A stretch of 55,607 bases of DNA from Acidobacteriota bacterium (GTDB taxonomy: Bacteria > Acidobacteriota > Vicinamibacteria > Vicinamibacterales > UBA8438): positions 1-55,607 of the forward strand of contig WTFV01000279.1 in the NCBI GenBank assembly GCA_011523845.1, read 5' to 3'. This document shows positions 1 to 8,089 of the stretch, in pieces. A model generated the notes under the pieces. It ran no database searches. It saw nothing but the letters and a program-made list of their open reading frames with translations, and was not told where the DNA came from. Every line of letters starts with the position of its first letter. The stretch's first letter is position 1. Both the position numbers and the translations under genes were made by a program.

Positions 1-286
1 GGAAGATGAAGCCGACCTCGCGGTTGCGGGTCCACGCCCGGTCGGCCTGGCTGAGCTGCGCCACCGGGTGTCCGTTCAGCGTGTAGTCGCCGGTGGTAGG
101 CGAATCGAGCAGACCCAGGATCGACAGCAGCGTCGACTTGCCGCAACCCGACGGACCGGAGATGGCGACGTACTCGCCCGGGTGGATGGACAGATCGATG
201 CCGTCGAGGGCATGCGTCTCCACCTCGTCGGTGTAGAAGATCTTCGAGACGTTCTCCAACTGAATCAGGGCTGTCGCTTCGCTCAT
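1..286 (-). CDS. ABC transporter ATP-binding protein, MacB/LolD type (3' part outside window)
   Basis: Only the first 95 codons are present; the gene runs off the left edge. The translation starts MSEATALIQLENVSKIFY and carries the Walker A motif GPSGCGKST near residues 40-48. It ends at GFIF, just before the expected Q-loop glutamine. The spacing and the ETHALDGIDLSI segment match ATPases of the MacB/LolD class, which power lipoprotein release or tripartite efflux rather than bulk import. The membrane fusion protein gene lies 86 bp upstream on the same strand, so the pair probably forms an efflux pump with a permease encoded beyond the edge or with the neighbouring permeases. The start at 286 is preceded by GGAGGTATGGCG. 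The family call is firm; the substrate is unknown. Confidence 0.9.
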   Translation of the reverse strand, partial: MSEATALIQLENVSKIFYTDEVETHALDGIDLSIHPGEYVAISGPSGCGKSTLLSILGLLDSPTTGDYTLNGHPVAQLSQADRAWTRNREVGFIF

Positions 287-372
287 CTCGCCATACCTCC
301 GTTCGGATGTGAGGCTCCTGCCCGGCGCCGGTCTTCCAGCCGCAGGCGGCGCACGGAGCACGGCACGGACTG

Positions 373-1626
373 CTAGTCGATACGCACCCGGTCGAACTGA
401 TCCCAGGTGGACATGTCGGACAGGACCACGCGGTCGCCCGGCTGCAACCCCTCCAGCACCTCGACGCTGTTCACCGAGGCGCGCCCCAGGCTCACCCGCA
501 TTCGGGACGCGTGCACCCCGTCCGCCTCCACCCGGAACAGGCTGACCACGCTCTCCTCCTGCCCGAACACCGGCCGGCCGACGAAGAGCACGTCGTCCAT
601 CCGCTCCAGCTCGATCGTGCCGTCGACCGTCAGGTCCGGGCGCGCGCCGCGCGGCAACTCGCCGTCGAGCGCGACGTCGACCGTCACCGTCCCGTTCTCC
701 ACCGCCGGGTCGATGCGGGTGACGTGGCCCGCGATGACGCCGTTGCGGGTGTCGATGGCCGCCGACTGGCCGATCTGGATGTCCTTGGCCTGCGTCTCCG
801 CGATGCGCAGCTCGGCCTTCAGCACCGCGGGGTCGCCGACCCGCGCGAGGTTCGTGCCGGTGGTGATGCGCTGCCCTTCTTCGAGCGGCACCTGCTGCAG
901 CACGCCCGGCATTCCGGCCCGCACGTGCAGGTCGGCCACCTGCCGCCGCCGCAGCTCGTACAGCGTCCGCAGGCGGTCCACCTCGGCCCGCTCGACTGCG
1001 AGCTGCGCCTCGACGGTGTCGGTGGCCATCTGCAACCGTTCCCGTTCGAGCGCGTAGCGCGTGTCGAACTCCTGCTCGGCCGACTGCGACTGCTGCAGTT
1101 GCAGCGACGCGACGAGGCCCTGCGCGAAGAGCTGCCCGTCGGCGTCCGCCCGCAGGCGGGCCGTCTTGAGCTGCGCTTCGATGGTCGCCAGCGTCGCCCG
1201 CTGGTTGAGGAGCTCGCGCTCCACCTCCACCTGCCGGTTGCTGTAGCGCGCCTCGGCCGCTTCGAGATTCAAGCGCGCTTCCAGCGCGGACTGTTTCAGC
1301 TCGGGATTGCTCATCTCGAGGATCACGGTGTCCGGGGCGACCAAGGCGCCGGGCCGGATGACGATGCGTTCGACGGTCCCGTCGGTGGTAGCCGGGATCC
1401 AGCGGATCTGCTCGGGGACCAGGGTGCCGGTGCCGCGCACCTGCCGGACCAGCGGACCGCGCTGCACGGTGTCGAGGTAGATGGTGTCGCGGTCGACGCG
1501 CGGCGCGGCCGGCTCGAGGCGCGAGACCCCCACCGTGACCAGGGCGATCACGATGAGCGCCGAGACGCTGTAGAGGCTGTGGCGCATCCGCTTCTTCCGG
1601 GCGAGATCGGGGCGGGCGATATCCAT
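373..1626 (-). CDS. HlyD/MacA-family periplasmic membrane fusion protein
   Basis: The 417-residue protein is the adaptor of a tripartite efflux system. It has a cytoplasmic basic N-terminus, one membrane anchor near residues 17-37 (SVSALIVIALVTVGVSRL), a barrel-sandwich half, a long charged coiled-coil hairpin at about residues 100-235, then the second barrel-sandwich half and a beta-barrel region ending in a typical LEGLQPGDRVVLSD segment. The ATG at 1626 is preferred over a TTG 19 codons upstream because GAGAGGAGG sits at ribosome-binding distance and the shorter form begins right before the membrane anchor. It lies between a permease gene (upstream) and the ABC ATPase gene (downstream), all on one strand. 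Substrate cannot be read from the sequence. Confidence 0.9.
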   Translation of the reverse strand: MDIARPDLARKKRMRHSLYSVSALIVIALVTVGVSRLEPAAPRVDRDTIYLDTVQRGPLVRQVRGTGTLVPEQIRWIPATTDGTVERIVIRPGALVAPDTVILEMSNPELKQSALEARLNLEAAEARYSNRQVEVERELLNQRATLATIEAQLKTARLRADADGQLFAQGLVASLQLQQSQSAEQEFDTRYALERERLQMATDTVEAQLAVERAEVDRLRTLYELRRRQVADLHVRAGMPGVLQQVPLEEGQRITTGTNLARVGDPAVLKAELRIAETQAKDIQIGQSAAIDTRNGVIAGHVTRIDPAVENGTVTVDVALDGELPRGARPDLTVDGTIELERMDDVLFVGRPVFGQEESVVSLFRVEADGVHASRMRVSLGRASVNSVEVLEGLQPGDRVVLSDMSTWDQFDRVRID

Positions 1627-1684
1627 CGGAAGCCTCCTCTCGGTTACCGTGTATAGTCTGGCATTTCTCATCTCGGTAAGCAAG
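1627..1684 (-). promoter_or_regulatory. Leader with bipartite motif, shared with the permease gene at 8090-10588
   Basis: Reading on the minus strand, CTTGCTTACCGAGA is followed about 21 nt later by CGGTAACCGAGAGGAG and then the start codon. The same two blocks in the same order and nearly the same spacing precede the third ADOP permease 9 kb away. The second block contains the ribosome-binding site and a CGGTWACCG dyad. This looks like a common operator or a duplicated leader; the binding factor is unknown. Confidence 0.5.
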
Positions 1685-1713
1685 GGGAGGCGGCCCAGTG
1701 CAGACCGGCGATG

Positions 1714-4368
1714 TCACTCTGCGCGGAGCGTCGACATCGGATCCACCCGTGTCGCTCGGTACGCCGGAACGACGGTGGCCGCTACGCTGACCGCGCCCAG
1801 GACGAGCAGGACCGCGGCGACCGTCCAGGGATCGAGCGGCTGCGCATCGGGCGTGATGCGCCGGAGGACCTCGGCAAACAGTACGGCGGCCCCCGCTCCC
1901 ACGACGCCTCCCGTCGCGGCGAGCACCATCCCCTGCAGCGCGAGGCGCGCCGTCACTCGCCCACCCGAGGCGCCGAGCGCGAGGCGAAGGCCGATCTCCT
2001 TCCTCCGTTGGGCCGCCGCGTAAGCGACGAGCCCATAGAGCCCCGCGGCCGCCAGGGCCAGGGCGACGGCGGCGAACAGGCCGAGCAGCAATGTGCGGGA
2101 GCGCGTGGCGGCCAGGGCCCCGCCAATCACCTCGTCCATCGTCCGAAACGCGGTGATCGACAGCAGCGGGTCAGCCTCCCTGATCACCCGATCGACGCTC
2201 TGGACAAGGCCGCTCCCACCCGTTCGTGTCCGCAAGGCCCAGTTCACCTGGAAGAACTCGTGGACCTCGACGAGCAGGTCGTCCGGTACCTGCTCGACGG
2301 GCACGAACACGGTCGGCCGCGTCGCGGTGACCCCTCGCGTCCGTACGTCTCCGAGAATGCCGATGACTTCGCGCACCTGGTCCTCGGTCTCGATCGCCCT
2401 CATCTGCAAGTGCGCGCCGAGCACCGTCCGTCCGCCGCCGAAACGCCGCGCGAACGTCTCGTTGACCAGGGCTACCGGTGTTGCGGCCGCGCGGTGGTCG
2501 TCCTGGCTGAACGCCCGGCCGGCCACGAGCGGGATGCGCAGGACCTCGAGATAGTCCCCGGCGACGTAGCGCCAATCGGCCCCCGCCGGTTCCGTCACGT
2601 TGTCGGGCCGCCGGGGCAACGCCATCTGGAGACCGCGCTCAACCGGCAGGTTGTTGACGACCGTCGCGGCTTCGACGCCGGGCAACCGCTCGATCTCGGC
2701 CAGCGTGCGGCGATAGAGCGTCGTCACGGCGTCACGCGACCCGTACGCGGGTCCTTGGAGCGACGCGCGGGCGACCAGCACACTTGCCGGGTCGAACCCG
2801 AGATCCGACGCGCTGAGTCCCACGAACGCCCGCACGAACACCCCGGACGCCGCCAGAAGCACCGTGCACAGGGCTACCTGGGAAACCACGAGCGATCGGC
2901 GCACCCAGGACGCGCGGCCGGCATTCACCGTGCGCGACTGGCCGCCGCGGAGCGCGTCGGCAGGCTCGACCCGTACCGCGAGCACGCCGGGCAGCAATCC
3001 GAAGACGATGCCGGTCAGCAGGGCGATCCCGAGCGAAGCACCCAACACCGCGGCATCGACGGTCACGCCCCACACTGCGAGCCGCGGCTGCAGTGCGACG
3101 AGCCCCGGCACGCCCAGCACGGCGGCCACGGCGCCGACCGCCCCTCCGGCCGTCGCCAGCAGCACGCTTTCGGTCAGGAGCTGGCGAAGCAGCCGCCCGC
3201 GTCCTCCGCCGAGTGCGGCGCGGACGGCCAGCTCCTGCCGGCGGCCGACAGCCCGGGCCACCTGCAGCCCCGCCGCGTTGGCGCAGACCAGCAGCAGGAT
3301 CGCGACGACGGCAGCCGTCAACGGCCACACTATGCCTCCACTGCCCGAGGCCAGATGGTCCTGATGGGATCGCAGGACGAGCCGCGCGTCATCCCATACG
3401 GCCGCCGGCAACATCGCTCTCAGACCGCCACCGACCGCCTGGAGCTCCGCCTCCGCCTGTGCATAGGTCCAGCCCGGCCCCAGCCGGCCGATCAGGCGGT
3501 AGTTCTGGTCACCGCGTTCCGGATCGGGTCGGAACGGCGTCCAGGCTTCGACGTCCTCGAACGACCAGAAGTCGGGAGGCATGATCCCGATGACCGTGTA
3601 GGGCCTTCCGCCGAGCCGTACATCGGTGCCGACGATCCCGGAATCGGCGTCGAAGTGATTGACCCAAAGGTCGTTGCTGAGCACCACGGTCGAGCGATCG
3701 ACCTCGTCGTCGCGCGAGAAGCCCCGCCCCAGCCGCGGCCGCGCCCCGAGGACTTCGAAATAGCCGGCGGTGACCTCCAGGTTCGAAATGAACGTGGAGC
3801 CATGTTCGCTCACCAGGTTCACGCCTGGACTCACACCAATGCCCGCCAGCATCGAGAAGGCACGGCTGCGGTCGCGCAGGAGGGCGACGCTTCTCTGCGG
3901 ATGGAACGGGTTGGGGCCGAACCGCGGGTGCTGGTAGACCACGCTGACGATCCGCTCCGGCTCCGGGAAGGGGAGCGGCCGAATGAACACGGCGTTGATC
4001 GCGCTGACCATCACGGTCGAAGCGCCAAGCCCCAGACCGAGGACGACTACGGCCGAGAGCGTGAATCCGGGGTTCTTCGCGAGCGTACGGGCGCCGATCC
4101 GCAGGTCCTGCCAGAGATCGGCCAACAGTTGCCGCCAGCGCTGTCGGCGTTCCCACTCCTGGTCGATGTCCACACAGGCCTCCTCGACCCGCGCGTAGTC
4201 GCCGAACCGCCGCTCGGCCTCCGCCCTGGCTTCGGCCGGGCCACGGCCTTCGTGCACGAGCCTCTCGGTGAGCTCGCGCAGGTGATGGTCGAGCTCCGCG
4301 TCGACATCCGCGCGGACGTCGGAGCCCCAGAACCGGAGATAGCGCCGCCACATCGGTGTCCGTTTCAT
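1714..4368 (-). CDS. ADOP-type permease (MacB/FtsX-like, duplicated permease domains), copy 1
   Basis: The 884-residue membrane protein has the ADOP layout. A cytoplasmic N-terminal domain of about 85 residues comes first (ELDHHLRELTERLV is typical). Then comes a first membrane helix at GFTLSAVVVLGLGLGAST, a large periplasmic MacB-like domain (PDFWSFEDVEAWTPFRP region), three helices of the first FtsX domain near residues 345-470, a second periplasmic domain, and the final FtsX domain ending YRATRVDPMSTLRAE. ADOP proteins are named orphan permeases because ATPase genes are normally not adjacent. I chose ATG 4368 because GGAGG sits 7 nt upstream; the GTG two codons earlier is too close to that site. 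A PadR gene lies just upstream, and a fusion protein and an ATPase gene lie just downstream. Substrate unknown. Confidence 0.92.
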   Translation of the reverse strand: MKRTPMWRRYLRFWGSDVRADVDAELDHHLRELTERLVHEGRGPAEARAEAERRFGDYARVEEACVDIDQEWERRQRWRQLLADLWQDLRIGARTLAKNPGFTLSAVVVLGLGLGASTVMVSAINAVFIRPLPFPEPERIVSVVYQHPRFGPNPFHPQRSVALLRDRSRAFSMLAGIGVSPGVNLVSEHGSTFISNLEVTAGYFEVLGARPRLGRGFSRDDEVDRSTVVLSNDLWVNHFDADSGIVGTDVRLGGRPYTVIGIMPPDFWSFEDVEAWTPFRPDPERGDQNYRLIGRLGPGWTYAQAEAELQAVGGGLRAMLPAAVWDDARLVLRSHQDHLASGSGGIVWPLTAAVVAILLLVCANAAGLQVARAVGRRQELAVRAALGGGRGRLLRQLLTESVLLATAGGAVGAVAAVLGVPGLVALQPRLAVWGVTVDAAVLGASLGIALLTGIVFGLLPGVLAVRVEPADALRGGQSRTVNAGRASWVRRSLVVSQVALCTVLLAASGVFVRAFVGLSASDLGFDPASVLVARASLQGPAYGSRDAVTTLYRRTLAEIERLPGVEAATVVNNLPVERGLQMALPRRPDNVTEPAGADWRYVAGDYLEVLRIPLVAGRAFSQDDHRAAATPVALVNETFARRFGGGRTVLGAHLQMRAIETEDQVREVIGILGDVRTRGVTATRPTVFVPVEQVPDDLLVEVHEFFQVNWALRTRTGGSGLVQSVDRVIREADPLLSITAFRTMDEVIGGALAATRSRTLLLGLFAAVALALAAAGLYGLVAYAAAQRRKEIGLRLALGASGGRVTARLALQGMVLAATGGVVGAGAAVLFAEVLRRITPDAQPLDPWTVAAVLLVLGAVSVAATVVPAYRATRVDPMSTLRAE

Positions 4369-4440
4369 CTGCACGCCTCCGTCAGCGCCCCGAAACGCCT
4401 CGCAGGCTCGGAGTTTCGGCCCATCCCGTCCTCACCATGA

Positions 4441-4479
4441 CCTGCGTCTCAGAACCGCTTCGCTGCGTTCTGCGGCGCA
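4441..4479 (-). repeat. Dispersed REP-like element, copy 1
   Basis: This 39-bp sequence in the gap between the PadR and permease genes matches 35 of 40 aligned positions of a plus-strand copy near the right end of the window. It has imperfect inverted symmetry: AGAACCGC, a short centre, then GCGTTCT. This is the usual appearance of short intergenic REP-like hairpins. Confidence 0.5.
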
Positions 4480-4484
4480 AGCTC

Positions 4485-4826
4485 CTAGACAGCCTCCGCG
4501 GCCCGCAGCACCTTGCCGATGGCCGCCGCGAACGCCGCCCACCCTTCGGTCTCGCTCCGGAGTCGAGCGCGGCCGCGGGACGTCAAGCGGTACAGCTTCA
4601 CTTTCCGGTTGTTCGCCGAGATCCCCCACTCGGACTCCAGCCAACCGCGCCTCTCCATGCGATGGAGTGCCGGGTAGAGCGAGCCCTCCTCGAGTTGCAG
4701 CGCGTCGTCCGAGGTCGTTTCCAGCCAGCGCGCGATGCCGAAGCCATGGCGAGGACCGCCGCGCAGCGTCGTCAGGATCAGCAACTCGACCGTGCCGCGC
4801 AACATCTCCGGATTCCGCTCGGCCAT
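4485..4826 (-). CDS. PadR-family transcriptional regulator (acidobacterial type), copy 1
   Basis: This is a 113-residue winged-helix repressor. After MAERNPEMLRG comes the family hallmark TVELLILTTLRGGPRHGFGI, then LQLEEGSLYPALHRMERRGW and the wing ISANNRKVKLYRLTSRG. ATG 4826 is preferred over an upstream extension that would begin inside the AT-rich promoter segment, because PadR proteins start close to the first helix. It sits 114 bp downstream of one ADOP gene and 116 bp upstream of another. PadR proteins of this subfamily are regularly found beside ADOP permeases and presumably regulate them. The effector is unknown. Confidence 0.92.
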   Translation of the reverse strand: MAERNPEMLRGTVELLILTTLRGGPRHGFGIARWLETTSDDALQLEEGSLYPALHRMERRGWLESEWGISANNRKVKLYRLTSRGRARLRSETEGWAAFAAAIGKVLRAAEAV

Positions 4827-4859
4827 GCCCTGCACCCCTGCCTTTCTATGCAAAGACTC

Positions 4860-4873
4860 TCTATATATGTAGA
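4860..4873. promoter_or_regulatory. Candidate PadR operator / promoter of the PadR gene
   Basis: TCTATATATGTAGA is a near-perfect dyad in a strikingly AT-rich patch, 34 bp upstream of the PadR start codon. Known PadR sites are TATGTA/TACATA-type palindromes, so autoregulation is plausible. The same patch could supply the -10 element. Confidence 0.4.
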
Positions 4874-4942
4874 TACGCACGTCGCATGGTTGGAAGTTCC
4901 AGAGGCCTGTGACCGTCCTGGCCGCCGGCGCCCGGAACTGAA

Positions 4943-7669
4943 CTAGTCCATTCGGAGCGCCGCGAGTGGGTCCACGCGGGCAGCGCGCCGCGCGGGCAGG
5001 TATGCGGCGCCCGCCGCCACCAGCAGGAGCAGCGCCGACACGCCGGCCAGCGTCGCGACATCGAAGGGCGCGACGTCGACGAGCAGGCTGGTGAGGGAGC
5101 GCGAGACGAGCAGGGACGCCAGCAGACCGAGCGAGACCCCCGCGCCGGCCAGGCCGATCGCCCCGCGGACGACCATCCCCACGACGTGGCGGCGCCCGGC
5201 GCCCATCGCCAGACGCAGGCCGATTTCGCGGGTCCGTTGCGCCGTGGCGACCGCGATCACACCGTAGATGCCGAGGGCGGCCAGCACGAGAGCCGCTACG
5301 CCGAACAGCGTGAGCAGGGTCGTGGTGAACCGGCGCGCCGCGAGCGTGTCCGACAGGAGTTGCTCGACGGTTGCGATGCTGTAGAAGGTCTGCAACGGGT
5401 CGGCGTCCCAGACGACATCCTGGATCCGGGCGACGCTGGCCGCCGGATCCCCGGTGGTCCGCACGACGTAGGTCATCGAGCCGTCCGGGGCCTGCGCGTG
5501 CGGAACGAACACCTCCGGACGCGGGGGTGTGCTGTACCCCCCGCGGCGGATGGCGCCGACGACGCCGACGATCTCCGCGTCGATCCGTCCCCTGAAGGCC
5601 ACGGGCAGCGACACGCGCCGGCCGATCGCGTCCGAATCCGGCCAGTGCTGCTGCGCCAGCGTCTCGTTGATGACGACCACGGGCGGCTGTTCTGCGTCGT
5701 CACGCGCGTCGAACCAGCGGCCCGCGCGCAGGGGGATGCCCATCGCGTCCAGGTACCCGGGCGTCGCGGCGGCAACGGCGGCCGACGGTTCCTCTCCCGG
5801 CGGAGACGGCGACCGGTCTTGAAGCTGCAGCAGACTCTCTCGCGTCAGATCCGCCAATCCCAGCGGGAAGGCCGATACCGCCCCGGCTGCGGACACACCG
5901 GGCAGCGCGCGGATGCCGTCGAGGGTCTCGCGGAAGAAGTTGGCGGTGGCCGCCAGCCCGTCGTCGCGGTAGTGAAACACCTGGAGCGCCATCGTGTTCG
6001 CCGGGGCGAAGCCCAGGTCGACGTTCACCAGGCGCACGAAGCTCTGCACGAGCAGGCCCGCGCCGACGAGCAGCACCAGCGCCAGGGCGACTTCCGTCGC
6101 CACCAGTGCCCGGCGCAGCCGCTGCTGCAGCGCATTGGCGCCGGTGCGCTGCCCGCGGAGCAGGTCGTGCACGTTCTGCCGGACGACGTGCAGGGCGGGC
6201 GCCATCCCGCACGCCAAAGTCGTCACCCCGACGAGGCCGGCGGCGAAACCTAGGAGCCGCGGGTTCACGGCGACCTGCCCCAGACGCGGCACGTCGGCCG
6301 GCATGAACGCCGCCATCGCCTCGAGCGAGGCGATGGCGATGGCGAAGCCGCCGGCTCCTCCCAGGGCCGCGATCACGGCGCTCTCGGTCAGCAGTTGGCG
6401 CAGCAGGCGGCCCCGTCCGCCGCCGACCGCCATCCGCACCGCGAACTCGGGAGCGCGCCGCGTGCAGCGGGCCAGCATCAGGTTCGCGACGTTCACGCAC
6501 GCTATCAGCAGGACGAACAGCACCGCGCCCTGCAGCAGCAGCAGACTCGGCCGCACCCCTCCGACCTGCCACGCCTGCAGCGGGATCACTCGAGCACCGA
6601 CATTCGCGTTCGTGCGCGGGTGCGCTTCGGCGAGCCGGGCCGCGACGGCGTCCATCTCCGCCCGTGCTTCGGCGAGCGTCACCTCCGAGCGCAGCCGTCC
6701 CATCACGCGCCACCAGCCCGGACCGCGGCTCGAGCTCTCGAACTCCGAAAACGTCTTCGGCAGGAAGAAGTCGCGTTCCTCCCGGCCGCGCTCGAGGCCC
6801 AGCTCGAAGTCCGGACCGAGCACACCGATCACGGTGTAGGACTCGCCTTCCAGCATCAGCGAGCGCCCGATGACGTCCGCCTCGCCCCCGAAGCGGCACT
6901 GCCAGAGACCGTCCGTCAGGACGATGACGCCGCTGCCCGGCAGGTGTTCCTCCGACCCTGACTGGCTCGGGACGGCGGCTGAACCTCGGAGGACGCTGAC
7001 GCCGCTGCCCGGCCGGTGTTCCTCCGGCAGGAACGTGCGACCGTGGGCGGCGTTGACGCCCAGCATCTCGAAGAAGCCGTCCGTGACGAGCCATCCCGTG
7101 ATCTCCGGCTCGCCTGCGCCGATGAAATCGAGCGACCAGGGATCCATCGCCGCCACGCGTTCGAAACTCCGGACCCGGTCTCGCCAGTCCAGGAAATCCG
7201 CGGGACCGACCGGCACAGGACGGTTCCCGTTGTCCGGATCGGTCTGCCAGAGTGTTACGAGGCGCTCCGGGTCGGAGAAGGAGGGCGGCTGGAGAAGCAC
7301 GGCGTCGACGACGGAGAAGATGGCCGTCGTCGCGCCGATCGACAGCGTCAGGGTCAGCACCGTGGCCGCCGTGAAGCCGGGATGCCGGCGCAGCAGCCGC
7401 AATCCGTGGCGGACGTCCCGGAGGCCCGCCTCCAGAGACGCGCCGCTACGCGACGCGCGGACGTGCTCCCTGGTCGACACCAGGCCGCCGAGCGCCGCCA
7501 GCGCCTGCCGGCGGGATTCGGCGCGCGGAACGCCCCGCGCGCAACGCGCCTCGATATCCCGCGCGACGTGATGCTGCAGCTCGTCGTCGAGCTCACGGTC
7601 CGCCCGGCCGCGGTCGAGGAGTGCCCGCAACCGGGCTCGCCACGCGTACAGCCAGCGCTCCCAGGGCAT
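4943..7669 (-). CDS. ADOP-type permease, copy 2, with in-frame internal duplication
   Basis: The 908-residue protein has the full ADOP architecture: N-terminal soluble domain (RELDDELQHHVARDIEAR), first helix GFTAATVLTLTLSIGATT, MacB-like periplasmic domain, two FtsX permease domains, and the C-terminal signature ARRAARVDPLAALRMD. It is closely related to copy 3 (8090-10588). Compared with that paralogue it carries about 24 extra residues near 204-240, where an EEH-x-PGSGV segment occurs twice. Its ATG lies 3 bp after the stop codon of the upstream PadR gene, so the two are very likely translated from one message and coupled. The extra segment keeps the frame open, so the gene appears intact. 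Transport substrate unknown. Confidence 0.92.
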   Translation of the reverse strand: MPWERWLYAWRARLRALLDRGRADRELDDELQHHVARDIEARCARGVPRAESRRQALAALGGLVSTREHVRASRSGASLEAGLRDVRHGLRLLRRHPGFTAATVLTLTLSIGATTAIFSVVDAVLLQPPSFSDPERLVTLWQTDPDNGNRPVPVGPADFLDWRDRVRSFERVAAMDPWSLDFIGAGEPEITGWLVTDGFFEMLGVNAAHGRTFLPEEHRPGSGVSVLRGSAAVPSQSGSEEHLPGSGVIVLTDGLWQCRFGGEADVIGRSLMLEGESYTVIGVLGPDFELGLERGREERDFFLPKTFSEFESSSRGPGWWRVMGRLRSEVTLAEARAEMDAVAARLAEAHPRTNANVGARVIPLQAWQVGGVRPSLLLLQGAVLFVLLIACVNVANLMLARCTRRAPEFAVRMAVGGGRGRLLRQLLTESAVIAALGGAGGFAIAIASLEAMAAFMPADVPRLGQVAVNPRLLGFAAGLVGVTTLACGMAPALHVVRQNVHDLLRGQRTGANALQQRLRRALVATEVALALVLLVGAGLLVQSFVRLVNVDLGFAPANTMALQVFHYRDDGLAATANFFRETLDGIRALPGVSAAGAVSAFPLGLADLTRESLLQLQDRSPSPPGEEPSAAVAAATPGYLDAMGIPLRAGRWFDARDDAEQPPVVVINETLAQQHWPDSDAIGRRVSLPVAFRGRIDAEIVGVVGAIRRGGYSTPPRPEVFVPHAQAPDGSMTYVVRTTGDPAASVARIQDVVWDADPLQTFYSIATVEQLLSDTLAARRFTTTLLTLFGVAALVLAALGIYGVIAVATAQRTREIGLRLAMGAGRRHVVGMVVRGAIGLAGAGVSLGLLASLLVSRSLTSLLVDVAPFDVATLAGVSALLLLVAAGAAYLPARRAARVDPLAALRMD
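6921..7027. repeat. Imperfect 35-bp direct repeat, 72-bp period, inside the ADOP copy 2 gene
   Basis: Two 35-bp copies (6921-6955 and 6993-7027) differ at two positions. The offset of 72 bp is a multiple of three and adds 24 codons. The 37 bp between the copies does not resemble the paralogous gene, so this is more than a plain tandem duplication. Confidence 0.8.
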
Positions 7670-7672
7670 GCC

Positions 7673-8008
7673 TCACGCCTCTGTCAGGCGCACGACGTGG
7701 GTGATGGCTTGCGACAGCCGCTCCCAGTTCGCGGCCTCCTGCCTGAGGTAGCGGCGTCCGGGCGGCGTCAGCGAGTAGATCTTCGCGCGCCGGTTGTTCT
7801 CGGTGTTCCGCCACTCCGCGCTGATCCAGCCCTGCTGCTCCAGCTTGTGCAGCGCCGGGTAGAGCGAGCCGTCGCTCACCTGCAGCGCGTCTTTGGAGAC
7901 CTGCTTCAGGCGCTGGCCGATGGCCCATCCGCTCCGCGGCTCCAGGTCGAGGATCTTCAGAATCAGAAGATCCAGCGTTCCCTGGACGAGGTTCGATGGC
8001 TTGCTCAT
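7673..8008 (-). CDS. PadR-family transcriptional regulator (acidobacterial type), copy 2
   Basis: This 111-residue winged-helix protein contains VQGTLDLLILKILDLEPRSG, LQVSDGSLYPALHKLEQQGW and the wing NTENNRRAKIYSLTPPG, the standard PadR helix-turn-helix and wing. The start is supported by GGAGAGGAGCC upstream. Its stop codon is separated from the downstream ADOP start by only 3 bp. It is therefore probably co-transcribed with that permease and represses the pair. An ACCTG-N8-CAGGT inverted repeat about 40 bp upstream of the start (8048-8065) is a possible operator. Confidence 0.93.
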   Translation of the reverse strand: MSKPSNLVQGTLDLLILKILDLEPRSGWAIGQRLKQVSKDALQVSDGSLYPALHKLEQQGWISAEWRNTENNRRAKIYSLTPPGRRYLRQEAANWERLSQAITHVVRLTEA

Positions 8009-8089
8009 TCCGAGGCTCCTCTCCGCTTGTCCCGAAGGGCCTGCATGACCTGCACTTTCACAGGTTCCATTGGATTCTTGCCGATTCGA

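Noticed and set aside
6921..7027. CRISPR-like or satellite repeat
   Set aside because: There are only two copies, inside a coding gene and in frame; no array or spacer pattern occurs anywhere in the window.
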